Origin: Rhizobium oryzicola
GTDB taxonomy: Bacteria > Pseudomonadota > Alphaproteobacteria > Rhizobiales > Rhizobiaceae
DNA: 64,000 nt
Reading direction: 5' to 3'
Assembly: GCF_030504645.1 (NCBI RefSeq)
Contig: NZ_JAUKWQ010000007.1
Location: forward strand, 62,001 to 126,000
Shown: positions 26,193 to 34,238 of the stretch, in pieces
How the letters are laid out: every line of letters begins with the position of its first letter
Numbering within the stretch: the first letter of the stretch is position 1
Position numbers and translations under genes: made by a program
The notes under the pieces: model-generated
What the model was told of the DNA's origin: nothing
The model's input: only the letters and a program-made list of their open reading frames with translations
The model's database searches: none

Positions 26193-27668
26193 CAGCGCCC
26201 AGCGGGTTCCGACGCGCACCTGCTGGAATGGCCAGAAGGGGCGGCGCGGATCAACGATCGCCGTACCGGGCAGGGACTCCGTTTCACCGCGCAGCACGTC
26301 GATCGAGAAGGCGCGAAGCCCCCTTGGCTTTCGGTTGAAGCGCTCGATGGTGCGGATCAACGAGCCGGTCTCAGTGATGCTTGCAGTAATTTCTGCCGGG
26401 TCAGCATCCAGGTGCTCGGCAATCAGCTCATCTCTGAGGGCAAGGACTGCCTGACGTCCCGCGTCGTCCGTAGGTTCAAAAGCCAGATCCGATTCCGTAT
26501 CGAGACCTTCGGAGCGATTGTTGAGATTGGATGATCCGACGCGAATGAAGCGGTCATCAATGATGACCAGCTTGGAATGCACGATGATTTCGTGCTCCTT
26601 GCCATCCTTATCCTGGGTCACCGAGTAGAAGACGCGCAGACGACCGTATCGATCGGCGCGCTTCAGGTGACGGATCAAGCGGTCGCGATTGTTGCCCATC
26701 ATAACCTTTTCCAGGAAGCCGTGCGACTCGCGGGTGACCAGCACCACGATCTCGGGTCCATTCGGTTCCTTCAAGCGCTTGGCAAGCGTACGGGCTATGC
26801 CAAAAGAGGCAAGGTACTGGGATTCCAGATAGATGTGACGGTGGGCAGCACGCAAGGCATCATGGGTGAGGCGGATCGCCTCGCGCCGACCTTTGCGGCC
26901 CTTCCAGCGCCACGGTTCCGTCAGCGCAAGGCCCACCGGGCAGTCGGTGAGGCTGGGCTTTAGATCCTCTGGCCAAAGTTCATGCCATATGCCTATCGAA
27001 GAAGCGGTGAGGTTTTCGCCAAGCGCCGCTTTCCAGCGCTTGCGGCAGGCGTCACCCACAAGCATTGCGGCTTCACCGGCCACGATGGCCTGCATATCAT
27101 GCACGGGGCCATAGCAATTGCCATCGGGCGAACAACGCAACGGGTTGGGGATTGCGTGGCTGCGGTCATCCCAGCGACGGGCGGTCAGGTCTATGCCGCC
27201 AAGGAAGGCCACCGCATCATCCACGCATACCATTTTCTGGTGATGGCTTGCCCGCAAGGGATGGCGAAAATCGAAATGCAGGTGGATGCGAGGATGATCC
27301 AGCACACCGGATTTCTGAAACAGCCTGAGGCTCTTGCCGGAATAGACGGGGCCCATGCCCCAGACGAGGATGCGGACGGAAAGGTTATCGTGTGCGTCCA
27401 CCCTAGCACGCAGAATTTCGCCCAGCGTCGGGCTCCCCTCATCTTGCGGTCGCAGCCGGATATCCGGATTAAAGTCCCATCCTACAATGAAGATGGACTG
27501 CGTTGCCTTTTTCAGCACTTGTTCGAGGCGCGTAAAATATTCGGCTCCATCAATCAGGAAGGCAGCCTGAGCCGCCCGTCCTCCGCGCCAGGCATTATAG
27601 CCGGGGCTGATGATGGCATTGGTTTCGACTGATCGCTTCCACATCGGATTGCGCAAGGACAGATCCAC
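26166..27668 (-). CDS. Phospholipase D-superfamily protein, cardiolipin synthase/YbhO-like
   Basis: 500 residues from GTG. Two HKD motifs: HHQKMVCVDD (~142-151, followed by GGID) and HSKLVIIDD (~364-372, followed by GSSNLNNRS). This is the bacterial cardiolipin synthase/PLD arrangement, but the N-terminal membrane helices of ClsA are missing, as in YbhO (ClsB). It may make cardiolipin or related lipids. It is convergent with the YbhN-like gene and has an EcfG-like promoter ~36 bp upstream. Confidence 0.87.
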   Translation of the reverse strand: MDLSLRNPMWKRSVETNAIISPGYNAWRGGRAAQAAFLIDGAEYFTRLEQVLKKATQSIFIVGWDFNPDIRLRPQDEGSPTLGEILRARVDAHDNLSVRILVWGMGPVYSGKSLRLFQKSGVLDHPRIHLHFDFRHPLRASHHQKMVCVDDAVAFLGGIDLTARRWDDRSHAIPNPLRCSPDGNCYGPVHDMQAIVAGEAAMLVGDACRKRWKAALGENLTASSIGIWHELWPEDLKPSLTDCPVGLALTEPWRWKGRKGRREAIRLTHDALRAAHRHIYLESQYLASFGIARTLAKRLKEPNGPEIVVLVTRESHGFLEKVMMGNNRDRLIRHLKRADRYGRLRVFYSVTQDKDGKEHEIIVHSKLVIIDDRFIRVGSSNLNNRSEGLDTESDLAFEPTDDAGRQAVLALRDELIAEHLDADPAEITASITETGSLIRTIERFNRKPRGLRAFSIDVLRGETESLPGTAIVDPRRPFWPFQQVRVGTRWALSRLARSWL

Positions 27669-27703
27669 GTCGGTATTCCCCTAAACACAGTTTTCTCCGC
27701 ACA

Positions 27704-27729
27704 AACGCAATCAACCCCGCCGGAGTTCC
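27704..27729 (-). promoter_or_regulatory. EcfG-like promoter of the PLD gene
   Basis: Minus strand GGAAC, 17 nt, CGTT, exact match, with the -10 element 36 bp before the GTG start. Confidence 0.7.
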
Positions 27730-27757
27730 GGCAGGGGCATGACGCGACGCGCAGGCG

Positions 27758-27961
27758 CTATTGCTGGATTGCGTGCGGCGATGGTTGTGGGGTGTTTCCC
27801 TTGTCCTGATCGGTCACCAGCACGCCGATGGCACCTGCCAGCAGAATGGCGGTCGCGGCGGCAATCAGCTTGCCCATGCCACTTTTGCCGGGATTCCCAG
27901 GACCGGCCTTCATGTCGCGCCGCTCGGAATGCGCATGGTGATCAAAGAAGCTGGAAAGCAT
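27758..27961 (-). CDS. Small membrane protein, 67 aa
   Basis: Start ATG with GGAG 8 nt upstream. A His- and charge-rich N-terminus (~30 residues) is followed by one helix (KLIAAATAILLAGAIGVLV) and a short polar tail ending HAIQQ. No family recognised. It is 33 bp downstream of the proline-rich gene on the same strand and probably shares its EcfG-like promoter. Confidence 0.65.
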   Translation of the reverse strand: MLSSFFDHHAHSERRDMKAGPGNPGKSGMGKLIAAATAILLAGAIGVLVTDQDKGNTPQPSPHAIQQ

Positions 27962-27994
27962 GGTTGCATCTCCTTCTTCCCAATTTGTGCGTTA

Positions 27995-28156
27995 TCAATA
28001 GCCCATATGCATGGGCGGCTCCTGGGTTTCGTCCGGATTGGGCAGGGGTGTCTCATCCGGCAAGCGATCCGGATCGGGCTCCTGGATCGGCGGCTCCGGC
28101 CTCCAGACAGGTGCCGGCATGGGCGGCTGCTCGCTCGGTTCTCTGGGGTCTGGCAT
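27995..28156 (-). CDS. Small proline-rich protein, 53 aa
   Basis: Chosen start MPDPREP has GGAG spaced 6 nt; in-frame upstream starts would add up to 11 residues. About one third of the residues are Pro, with many Glu/Asp, so it is probably disordered. No family recognised. It is the first gene after a divergent EcfG-like promoter. Confidence 0.6.
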   Translation of the reverse strand: MPDPREPSEQPPMPAPVWRPEPPIQEPDPDRLPDETPLPNPDETQEPPMHMGY

Positions 28157-28184
28157 GGCGTTCTCCATCATGTCTCGTTCCAGC

Positions 28185-28209
28185 AACACATGCGCCCAGA
28201 GATCGTTCC
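28185..28209 (-). promoter_or_regulatory. EcfG-like promoter of the proline-rich/small membrane protein pair
   Basis: Minus strand GGAAC, 16 nt, TGTT, 29 bp before the chosen ATG. It is divergent from the site at 28236-28260. Confidence 0.6.
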
Positions 28210-28235
28210 ATCACGGTTTTCAGAGGAGCTGATCG

Positions 28236-28260
28236 GGAACGGCCGCGACCCTTGCGCGTT
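28236..28260 (+). promoter_or_regulatory. EcfG-like promoter of the first DUF892 gene
   Basis: GGAAC, 16 nt, CGTT, exact to consensus, with the -10 element 34 bp before the ATG at 28295. Confidence 0.75.
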
Positions 28261-28294
28261 CATCTTCGATATTCAACCACCAGGGAGGCTGCCG

Positions 28295-28801
28295 ATGACC
28301 CATATGCAGGATCACTTCCTGATCTGGCTGCGCGACGCCCATGCCATGGAGAACCAGGCGATCGCCATGATCCGTGCGCAGATAAAGCGGATCGAAAACT
28401 ATCCCGATTTCAGGGCAAGGCTAGAGCGGCATCTGGCCGAGACAGAAGATCAGGCGGCCAGGCTCAAGGCGCTACTTGATCGCTATCCTGGTGGCGCTTC
28501 AACGGTGAAGGATCTGGCCGCGCGGATCGCGGCAACCACGCAAGGCGTGGGTGGATTGTTGGCAGGAGATGAAATTATCAAGGCCGCCAAGGCGACCTAT
28601 GCCTTCGAGCATGCGGAGATTGCCCATTACCGCGTTCTTGCTGCCGCGGCCGACGAGCTTGGTGATACAGAAGCGAAGACGGTCTTTGAGGAAATCATGG
28701 AGCAGGAACGCGCCATGGCAGACTGGCTCGATCATCACTTGGATATTCTGACGCGCATCTATCTGATGCGCGACGAGCGAGACTTGCAGGCGAAACGATA
28801 G
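28295..28801 (+). CDS. Ferritin-like DUF892 (YciE/YciF family) protein
   Basis: 168 residues from the ATG with GGGAGG upstream. Four long helices with Glu/His pairs (ENQAI, EHAEIAHY, EEIMEQERAMADWLD) suggest a ferritin-like bundle that could bind iron. YciE/YciF relatives are stress-induced in enterobacteria and alphaproteobacteria; their reaction is unknown. This copy is more diverged than the one at 39.6 kb. It is convergent with a 64-residue gene that begins 1 nt after its stop. Confidence 0.82.
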   Translation: MTHMQDHFLIWLRDAHAMENQAIAMIRAQIKRIENYPDFRARLERHLAETEDQAARLKALLDRYPGGASTVKDLAARIAATTQGVGGLLAGDEIIKAAKATYAFEHAEIAHYRVLAAAADELGDTEAKTVFEEIMEQERAMADWLDHHLDILTRIYLMRDERDLQAKR

Positions 28802-28996
28802 TCAGATGCTGATGCGGCTATCCAGTTCTTCCCGGTTCCGGGCTCCGTCTTCGTAAAGCTCGATGATCTGGGAAGCGAGGTCGGTTGCTGCGCGACTATT
28901 GATATCGATGCGTTTGTCATGCCGGACGGAGTCGAAATAGCTCTGGAGGAAATCCAGATCCTGCGGTTCTAGGGTTAAGGGTGCGGTCTGTCTCAT
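28802..28996 (-). CDS. Hypothetical protein, 64 aa
   Basis: Starts MRQTAPLTLEPQD with GGAGG 7 nt upstream. It is acidic and helical (LDFLQSYFDSVRHDK, IIELYEDGARNREELDSRI). No family recognised. It ends against the DUF892 gene on the other strand. No EcfG-like promoter was found upstream; the 187 bp up to 29183 hold nothing I can support. Confidence 0.65.
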   Translation of the reverse strand: MRQTAPLTLEPQDLDFLQSYFDSVRHDKRIDINSRAATDLASQIIELYEDGARNREELDSRISI

Positions 28997-29183
28997 GTTT
29001 CGGCCTCCTTGCACATAAGGCGGCGAAAGCGCGTCAGGCGTTAAACCCGGTCTTCCAGCCGTCGGCGCCTTGAAAGTCTAAGCCGACGATGAAAGCAGCC
29101 TACGCTTCATCCAAGACAATGCAACCCGGGATGGGTCGAGAGGGCAAAAGTTGATGCCCTCTCAAGATGTCGTGAGAAAATTG

Positions 29184-29405
29184 TCAAACCTCATCATCGA
29201 GATGATTGGCTTCGTGATCCTGCAATTGCTCCGTCTGGATTGCCTTGCTGTCCAGGCCACGCTCGCGTGAGTGCTGGGCCTTGTCGCGGTTTGAAAGCAC
29301 GAAGTTTTCGGGGATCTTGTCGCGCTCGATGTCGGTCATTGCACCGGTGCCGGTGCCTTTGCCCTGACTGCCGGGACCCATATGTTTCGAGTTGGCATTG
29401 GCCAT
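29184..29405 (-). CDS. Small hydrophilic protein, 73 aa
   Basis: Starts MANANSKHMGPGSQGKGTG with GGAGG 8 nt upstream. It is highly charged, Gly/Ser/Gln-rich, has no hydrophobic core and is probably disordered, like hydrophilin-type stress proteins. No family recognised. Confidence 0.65.
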   Translation of the reverse strand: MANANSKHMGPGSQGKGTGTGAMTDIERDKIPENFVLSNRDKAQHSRERGLDSKAIQTEQLQDHEANHLDDEV

Positions 29406-29485
29406 GGGGCATCCTCCTTGTTCTTCCGTTACGGATGTAGAACTCGGTTGAAGGGCGGAATGATCCGGATGTGACGAGAAATGTG

Positions 29486-30559
29486 CTACGGAGTGGGCAC
29501 GACAACCTGCTGGAGATGCTGAAGCTGGCTCATGGAGGTTTCGCCGTTGATCTGCTTCAACAGCAGTTCGCCCATTAGCCGTCCGGCCTCTGACAGATCT
29601 TCGTAGATCGTTTCCACGCGCGGCCTTACCTGGTCGAACAGGCCGGAGGTCTGCTTGGTAATGATGCGAACATCCTTTTGCAGAGCCAGGTTTCGGTCGT
29701 GAGCAGCTGCCATCACTGCCAGTGCCGTAACTTCGCCGCCACAGATGACGCCATCCGGCGGATCGGCTTCGCCGAACCGGTGGTAAAAACAATTGCGGAT
29801 CTCATCTGACTGGCTGTCGATCGTGATCGTATCGGGGATCTCGTAAGCCAGACCCTCCTCGCGGATAGCCGTCATGAAGCCATGGCGCATGTGGTGCGCG
29901 AAGGTGAACTGCCAGGGAGGAAGAATGATTGCCAGCTTGCGGCAACCTGCGGAAATCAGCGTTCGGGCTGCGCGGTAAGCGAAGGTGTAGTTGTCGTAAT
30001 CCACGTAAGGATGAGGGGTCGCCAGCTCCGTTCGTCCATGGCAGATGAAGGGAACACCGGATTGGCTCAGCAGCTTCACCCGCTCGTCTAGCGGCTCGGT
30101 TCGGCTGAAGATGATGCCGTCTGCCGTGCGGTTGCGCAGGATGTACTGCACCGGCTCAATCTGCGGAATGTCGGAAAAATGCGGCGTAATGGTCAGGTGG
30201 TAAGGCGTGTTTCGGAGCGCCTCCGTCAAACCGCTGATCATTGACGTCGCGTAGCCCAGAATTTCCTCATGCGGGTCCAGGATCAGGCTGATGACATGGG
30301 TGCGTCCCGTCTTCAGGCGAAGCGCAGCGCGGTCCGGCTGATAGCCGATCTGCTGCGCGACCTCAGCAACCCGCACGCGTGTTTCGAGTGCGATCTGCGG
30401 TGCCCCCGCCAAGGCACGGGAGACGGTCGTGACCGCAAGCCCGGTCATCTCCGCGATCGTCTTCAACGTCGGCCTGCCACCATTGCCCAGCAGATCAGGC
30501 GCCGCTGTCGTCGTCCGCGGCTTGCGCTTTCGCTCCACGCCGTTGCCGGCCATTCGCAT
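29486..30559 (-). CDS. LacI-family transcriptional regulator
   Basis: 357 residues. A ~28-residue basic N-terminal extension precedes the HTH (LKTIAEMTGLAVTTVSRALAG) with the hinge helix IGYQPDRAALRLKTGRT. A type I periplasmic-binding-like sensor domain follows. It is divergent from an orphan sugar-binding protein gene and most likely controls it. The ligand is probably a sugar but cannot be named. Confidence 0.9.
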   Translation of the reverse strand: MRMAGNGVERKRKPRTTTAAPDLLGNGGRPTLKTIAEMTGLAVTTVSRALAGAPQIALETRVRVAEVAQQIGYQPDRAALRLKTGRTHVISLILDPHEEILGYATSMISGLTEALRNTPYHLTITPHFSDIPQIEPVQYILRNRTADGIIFSRTEPLDERVKLLSQSGVPFICHGRTELATPHPYVDYDNYTFAYRAARTLISAGCRKLAIILPPWQFTFAHHMRHGFMTAIREEGLAYEIPDTITIDSQSDEIRNCFYHRFGEADPPDGVICGGEVTALAVMAAAHDRNLALQKDVRIITKQTSGLFDQVRPRVETIYEDLSEAGRLMGELLLKQINGETSMSQLQHLQQVVVPTP

Positions 30560-30674
30560 TCTCCCCGTTCCGGATCACTCCGGCTCCCCCGTGATGCATA
30601 TCAAGCAAGAGACGCGAGTGGAACATGACAGGCACACGTCGGGCTTCTTTTTATTGCATAACGGATTGTTTGTT

Positions 30675-30687
30675 ATGTTTTTAACAT
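30675..30687. promoter_or_regulatory. Small inverted repeat ATGTT-TTT-AACAT, candidate operator
   Basis: Perfect 5-bp arms in the 218-bp divergent region between the LacI regulator and the binding-protein gene. It is AT-rich and short and lacks the CG centre usual for LacI-family sites, so this is only a candidate. Confidence 0.25.
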
Positions 30688-30777
30688 GGGCACCCGCAAA
30701 GGTTGACTCTGTCTCAATTTGTATCGTTATAAGTCAACTTGTCCGTGGAGGAGTTCGGACGCAAAGGGAGCAATGCG

Positions 30778-32034
30778 ATGGGACTTCGTTCAACCAGGAT
30801 CCTTGCGTCAAGCGGTATCATGCTCGCGCTTCTGGCCGGCGTCGTCAGGGCTGCCGATAGTGTTGAAGTTCTCCATTGGTGGACCTCCGGCAGCGAAGCC
30901 GCCGCGCTCAATGCACTGAAGACGGATCTTCAAAAACAAGGCGTGACCTGGAAGGACATGGCCGTGGCTGGCGGTTCGGGCGTGCAGGCGATGACCGCGC
31001 TAAGGGCGCGCGTGACATCCGGTGATCCCCCGACTGCTGTGCAGATGCTCGGTTTCGATATTCGCGACTGGGCCGAAATGGGTGTTGTCGCCAATCTCGA
31101 TGACTTGGCCAAGAAGCGAGGCTGGGACAAGGTTATTCCGTCCGCTCTGCAGGACTTTGCAAAATATGACGGACATTGGATTGCGGCGCCCGTCAACATC
31201 CATTCCACCAACTGGCTCTGGATCAACAAGGCGGCGCTCGACAGGGCCGGTGGCAAGCCCCCCGAAACCTTCGACCAGTTGATCGCCATGCTGGATAATT
31301 TCAGGTCCCAGGGCATTATTCCGTTGGCTCATGGAGGCCAGCCCTGGCAGGACGGCACGCTCTGGGAGGCTGTCGTTCTCTCTATCGGAGGTGTCAACTT
31401 CTACAAGAAGGCGATACTGGAACTCGATCCGGCGGCGCTGAGTGGCACCACAATGCGCAAGGTCTTCGACAGCATGACCAAGTTGAAGTCTTACCTCGAT
31501 CCCGGTTTTTCGGGGCGTGACTGGAACGTCAGTACGTCCCTCGTGATCGACGGTAAGGCCGGCGCGCAGGAAATGGGAGACTGGGCCAAAGGCGAGTTCA
31601 TCCGGGCAGCGAAGAAACCCGGTCAGGATTTTGTGTGCATTCGCTTCCCTGGCACCCAAGGCAGTGTTCTCTTCAACGCCGACCAATTCGTCATGTTCAA
31701 TGTGGGCGATCGACAGCGCGATGCGCAGTTGAAGATGGCCGCGGCCGTTGAGGAACCCTCGTTTCAGATTGCGTTCAATACGGTCAAAGGTTCTGTTCCT
31801 GCACGCACCGATGTTCCGGGCGATCAGTTTGACGACTGTGCCCGAAAAGGCATGAAGGATGTTGCCGAGGCTGCCGCGAAGGGCACGTTGCTGGGTTCGC
31901 TCGCGCATGGCTATGCTCAACCATCTGGCATCAAGGGCGCCATCCTTGACGTCGTGACCCAGCAACTGAGCGGACAGATTTCCACCAATGAAGCGTTGAA
32001 GCGCTTGCCCGAAGCCATTGCTGCGGCAAGGTGA
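30778..32034 (+). CDS. Sugar ABC transporter substrate-binding protein (CUT1 type), orphan
   Basis: 418 residues from the ATG with GGGAG 8 nt upstream. A signal peptide ends at VVRAA; the mature protein starts [19 protein letters not shown], a SBP_bac_1 fold of the glucose/mannose-binding type. No permease or ATPase gene follows: the next genes are a small protein and a histidine kinase. It must work with a transporter encoded elsewhere or act as a lone binding protein. The divergent LacI gene suggests sugar-dependent expression. Confidence 0.88.
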   Translation: MGLRSTRILASSGIMLALLAGVVRAADSVEVLHWWTSGSEAAALNALKTDLQKQGVTWKDMAVAGGSGVQAMTALRARVTSGDPPTAVQMLGFDIRDWAEMGVVANLDDLAKKRGWDKVIPSALQDFAKYDGHWIAAPVNIHSTNWLWINKAALDRAGGKPPETFDQLIAMLDNFRSQGIIPLAHGGQPWQDGTLWEAVVLSIGGVNFYKKAILELDPAALSGTTMRKVFDSMTKLKSYLDPGFSGRDWNVSTSLVIDGKAGAQEMGDWAKGEFIRAAKKPGQDFVCIRFPGTQGSVLFNADQFVMFNVGDRQRDAQLKMAAAVEEPSFQIAFNTVKGSVPARTDVPGDQFDDCARKGMKDVAEAAAKGTLLGSLAHGYAQPSGIKGAILDVVTQQLSGQISTNEALKRLPEAIAAAR

Positions 32035-32057
32035 TCGCTACGGCCATATCTCTCCAC

Positions 32058-32082
32058 GGAACCAACCTCGGAACCAGAGGTT
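32058..32082 (+). promoter_or_regulatory. EcfG-like promoter of the 75-aa gene
   Basis: GGAAC, 16 nt, GGTT (one mismatch in the -10), 34 bp before the ATG at 32116. Confidence 0.55.
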
Positions 32083-32115
32083 CGGTTACAGAGCTTCAAT
32101 CCGATGGAGGTGAAG

Positions 32116-32343
32116 ATGGCGGACAAATCAGTCACCGACAAAACGGCGATCCAAGGGGATGCCCAGGGCCAGTTTGCGAAGAGCCAGGCCGTGAGGGACG
32201 CAAGTGGCGTGGCCAGTGCAAAGCCGACGGTGATCACCGGTTCCGAAGATGCCACGAAACACAAGTTGCCGCCCGGGAAGAAGGCGGAGCCGGAGTGGTC
32301 CACGCATTACGATGAGGGCCATCGTCCCATTCAGAAGGGTTAG
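32116..32343 (+). CDS. Small hydrophilic protein, 75 aa
   Basis: Starts MADKSVTDKTAIQGDAQG with GGAGGTGAAG immediately upstream. It is Lys/Asp/Gly-rich with no hydrophobic segment, and the C-terminal part (PPGKKAEPEWSTHYDEGHR) is also polar. No family recognised; hydrophilin-like stress proteins look like this. Confidence 0.65.
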   Translation: MADKSVTDKTAIQGDAQGQFAKSQAVRDASGVASAKPTVITGSEDATKHKLPPGKKAEPEWSTHYDEGHRPIQKG

Positions 32344-32509
32344 CCGCTTCCTTCAACTTTCTAATGTAGCTGAGCCCTATCCAACCTTGGTTCTTGATGC
32401 GAACTCGTTTAGAACAAAGTCATGTTCGCGATGGGACCAGGGAGATGAAGATGCGGCCATCATGCTGTGGATTTCGACTGACTGTCCCTAAGGGTTCGCT
32501 GCGCACCCT

Positions 32510-34201
32510 ATGAGGCTTCCCAGGCTTTTCCCAACGGCATCGATCGGCGGCTATCTGCTGGCCTTGGCTGCGGTCATCGCATTGCCGATGATCGTTTTCG
32601 TCGTTTTCCTGATGTTGCGGTTGGAAGCTCAGCAGCGCAGTGCGCTTTATAACGACACACAGGAAGATGCGCGGCTGATTGCGCGTGGCGTGGAGCGCGA
32701 GCTTCGCGACATGTCGACGACGCTGAGATTGATCGCGACCTCACCCGAACTCAGAACCGGTGATCTACAGGATTTCCATGAACGCACAAAGGACAGCCTG
32801 AGGGATCAGGGGCTCTACCTCATCCTGATCCGCGATAATGGCGAACTGATCCTGAACACGCGTGTTCCTTTCGGACAGACGTTAGGCACGACCGGTAACC
32901 TGGCCAGCTTTGCGTCGGTGCTGGCATCGAACCGTCTGGAAGTGTCGGATGTGTTCATCGGCAATGTCAGCAAGAAATGGGTCTTCAACGTCGCCATGGC
33001 TCTTCCGCCGGAGTTGAGGCAGTCGGCCGGTGCCGTCATGGTCCTCACACAGAACGCCGACGAGTTGAGCAAGGTAGTCAACAAGGAAGGCCTTGCAAGG
33101 GGATGGTCCGTTGCGGTGCTGGATCAGTCGAACAAAGTCGTCAGTTCCACCGCCGCCAATGCCGGTGATCCGAGTCCGTTGCCGCAGGATATGCTGTCGC
33201 TGATGACGGATGCCAGCGGCACCATCGAGGATGTCAGCGGCACCTCCCGGCAGATGTATGGCTATGCGCGGCTTCAGGATTGGAGTTGGCGCGTTGTCAT
33301 ATGGGGGCCGATTGCCAATGCCCAGACGACACTTATCAGCACCTGGCGTTATCTGGTTGGCGGAAGCCTCGTTCTATTTGCCGGTTCACTCTTGCTTGCC
33401 TATCTGGTGGCGCGGCAATTGCGCATCCCCATCCGCCAGATCGCAGGCATGGCCGAGAAGATAGGCAAGGGCGAGATCGTCTCGCCGATCGAGACGCGGA
33501 TTCGTGAGGCGAACCAGATCGCCATTGCATTGTCCAATGCTTCGTTCGATCGAAGCGAAGCAGAGGATAGGGTTCATCTCATCATGCATGAGCTGGTGCA
33601 TCGCACGAAGAACATCATGACGCTGATCCAGGCCATGATGCGCCAGATTGCACGCAACACCAGCTCTGTCGACGAGTTTCAAAGTGCGGTTGGCCATCGC
33701 TTGCAGGGCCTTGGGAAATCGATCGAGCTGTTGGCGCAGGAGCAGTGGGCGGGCGTCAGCATGTCCCGAGTCGTGGAGCAGCATCTGGACACATTCGGCG
33801 AGACGAAATCGCGGGTCCGTGTGTCCGGCGATGAGTTTATCCTGCGGGCGGAAGCCGTCCAGAATCTGGGTTTGGTATTGCATGAGCTTGCCACCAACTC
33901 GGTCAAGTATGGCGCCTTGTCAGTTCCCGAAGGCTCAGTTTCCTTAAGCTGGGCTCCGGTTGTGGGCCCGACGGAAACGCCGCTGCTGCAGCTCCGCTGG
34001 GAAGAGACGGACGGGCCTGCAACGCACGCACCTTCCACAACCGGGTTTGGCACTACGATCATCAAGCGGCACGCAGCGGCTTCGTTCAATGGTCAGGTGG
34101 ATGTGGATTATCTTCCACAGGGCTTCCGTTGGACACTAACGGGTCCTCGCTCAACCTTTGAACGTGCTGCAACAGAGCTTCATAAAGAGCAAAGCGCGTA
34201 A
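32510..34201 (+). CDS. HWE-family membrane sensor histidine kinase
   Basis: 563 residues. Membrane helix (~12-37), a periplasmic Cache-like sensor (~40-275), membrane helix (~281-301), a HAMP-like linker, then an HWE kinase core: His364 in ELVHRTKN, the N-box HELATNS (458-464) and the WEE motif (497-499) that defines the family. HWE and HisKA_2 kinases commonly phosphorylate PhyR to switch on the EcfG response, so its place in this stress cluster suggests that role; the partner is not encoded beside it. The ribosome binding site is poor (AAGGG ~15 nt upstream). Confidence 0.87.
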   Translation: MRLPRLFPTASIGGYLLALAAVIALPMIVFVVFLMLRLEAQQRSALYNDTQEDARLIARGVERELRDMSTTLRLIATSPELRTGDLQDFHERTKDSLRDQGLYLILIRDNGELILNTRVPFGQTLGTTGNLASFASVLASNRLEVSDVFIGNVSKKWVFNVAMALPPELRQSAGAVMVLTQNADELSKVVNKEGLARGWSVAVLDQSNKVVSSTAANAGDPSPLPQDMLSLMTDASGTIEDVSGTSRQMYGYARLQDWSWRVVIWGPIANAQTTLISTWRYLVGGSLVLFAGSLLLAYLVARQLRIPIRQIAGMAEKIGKGEIVSPIETRIREANQIAIALSNASFDRSEAEDRVHLIMHELVHRTKNIMTLIQAMMRQIARNTSSVDEFQSAVGHRLQGLGKSIELLAQEQWAGVSMSRVVEQHLDTFGETKSRVRVSGDEFILRAEAVQNLGLVLHELATNSVKYGALSVPEGSVSLSWAPVVGPTETPLLQLRWEETDGPATHAPSTTGFGTTIIKRHAAASFNGQVDVDYLPQGFRWTLTGPRSTFERAATELHKEQSA

Positions 34202-34204
34202 GCC

Positions 34205-34229
34205 GGAACGAACGGGCTTCATTTCCGTT
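34205..34229 (+). promoter_or_regulatory. EcfG-like promoter at topoisomerase IB
   Basis: GGAAC, 16 nt, CGTT, exact match. The -10 element ends only 10 nt before the ATG at 34239, so the mRNA would be nearly leaderless or translation begins elsewhere. Confidence 0.6.
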
Positions 34230-34238
34230 TGAGGTGAC

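Noticed and set aside
32400-32440. GAAC/GTT motifs before the HWE kinase as an EcfG-like promoter
   Set aside because: The -35 would be CGAAC and no -10 lies at the right distance.
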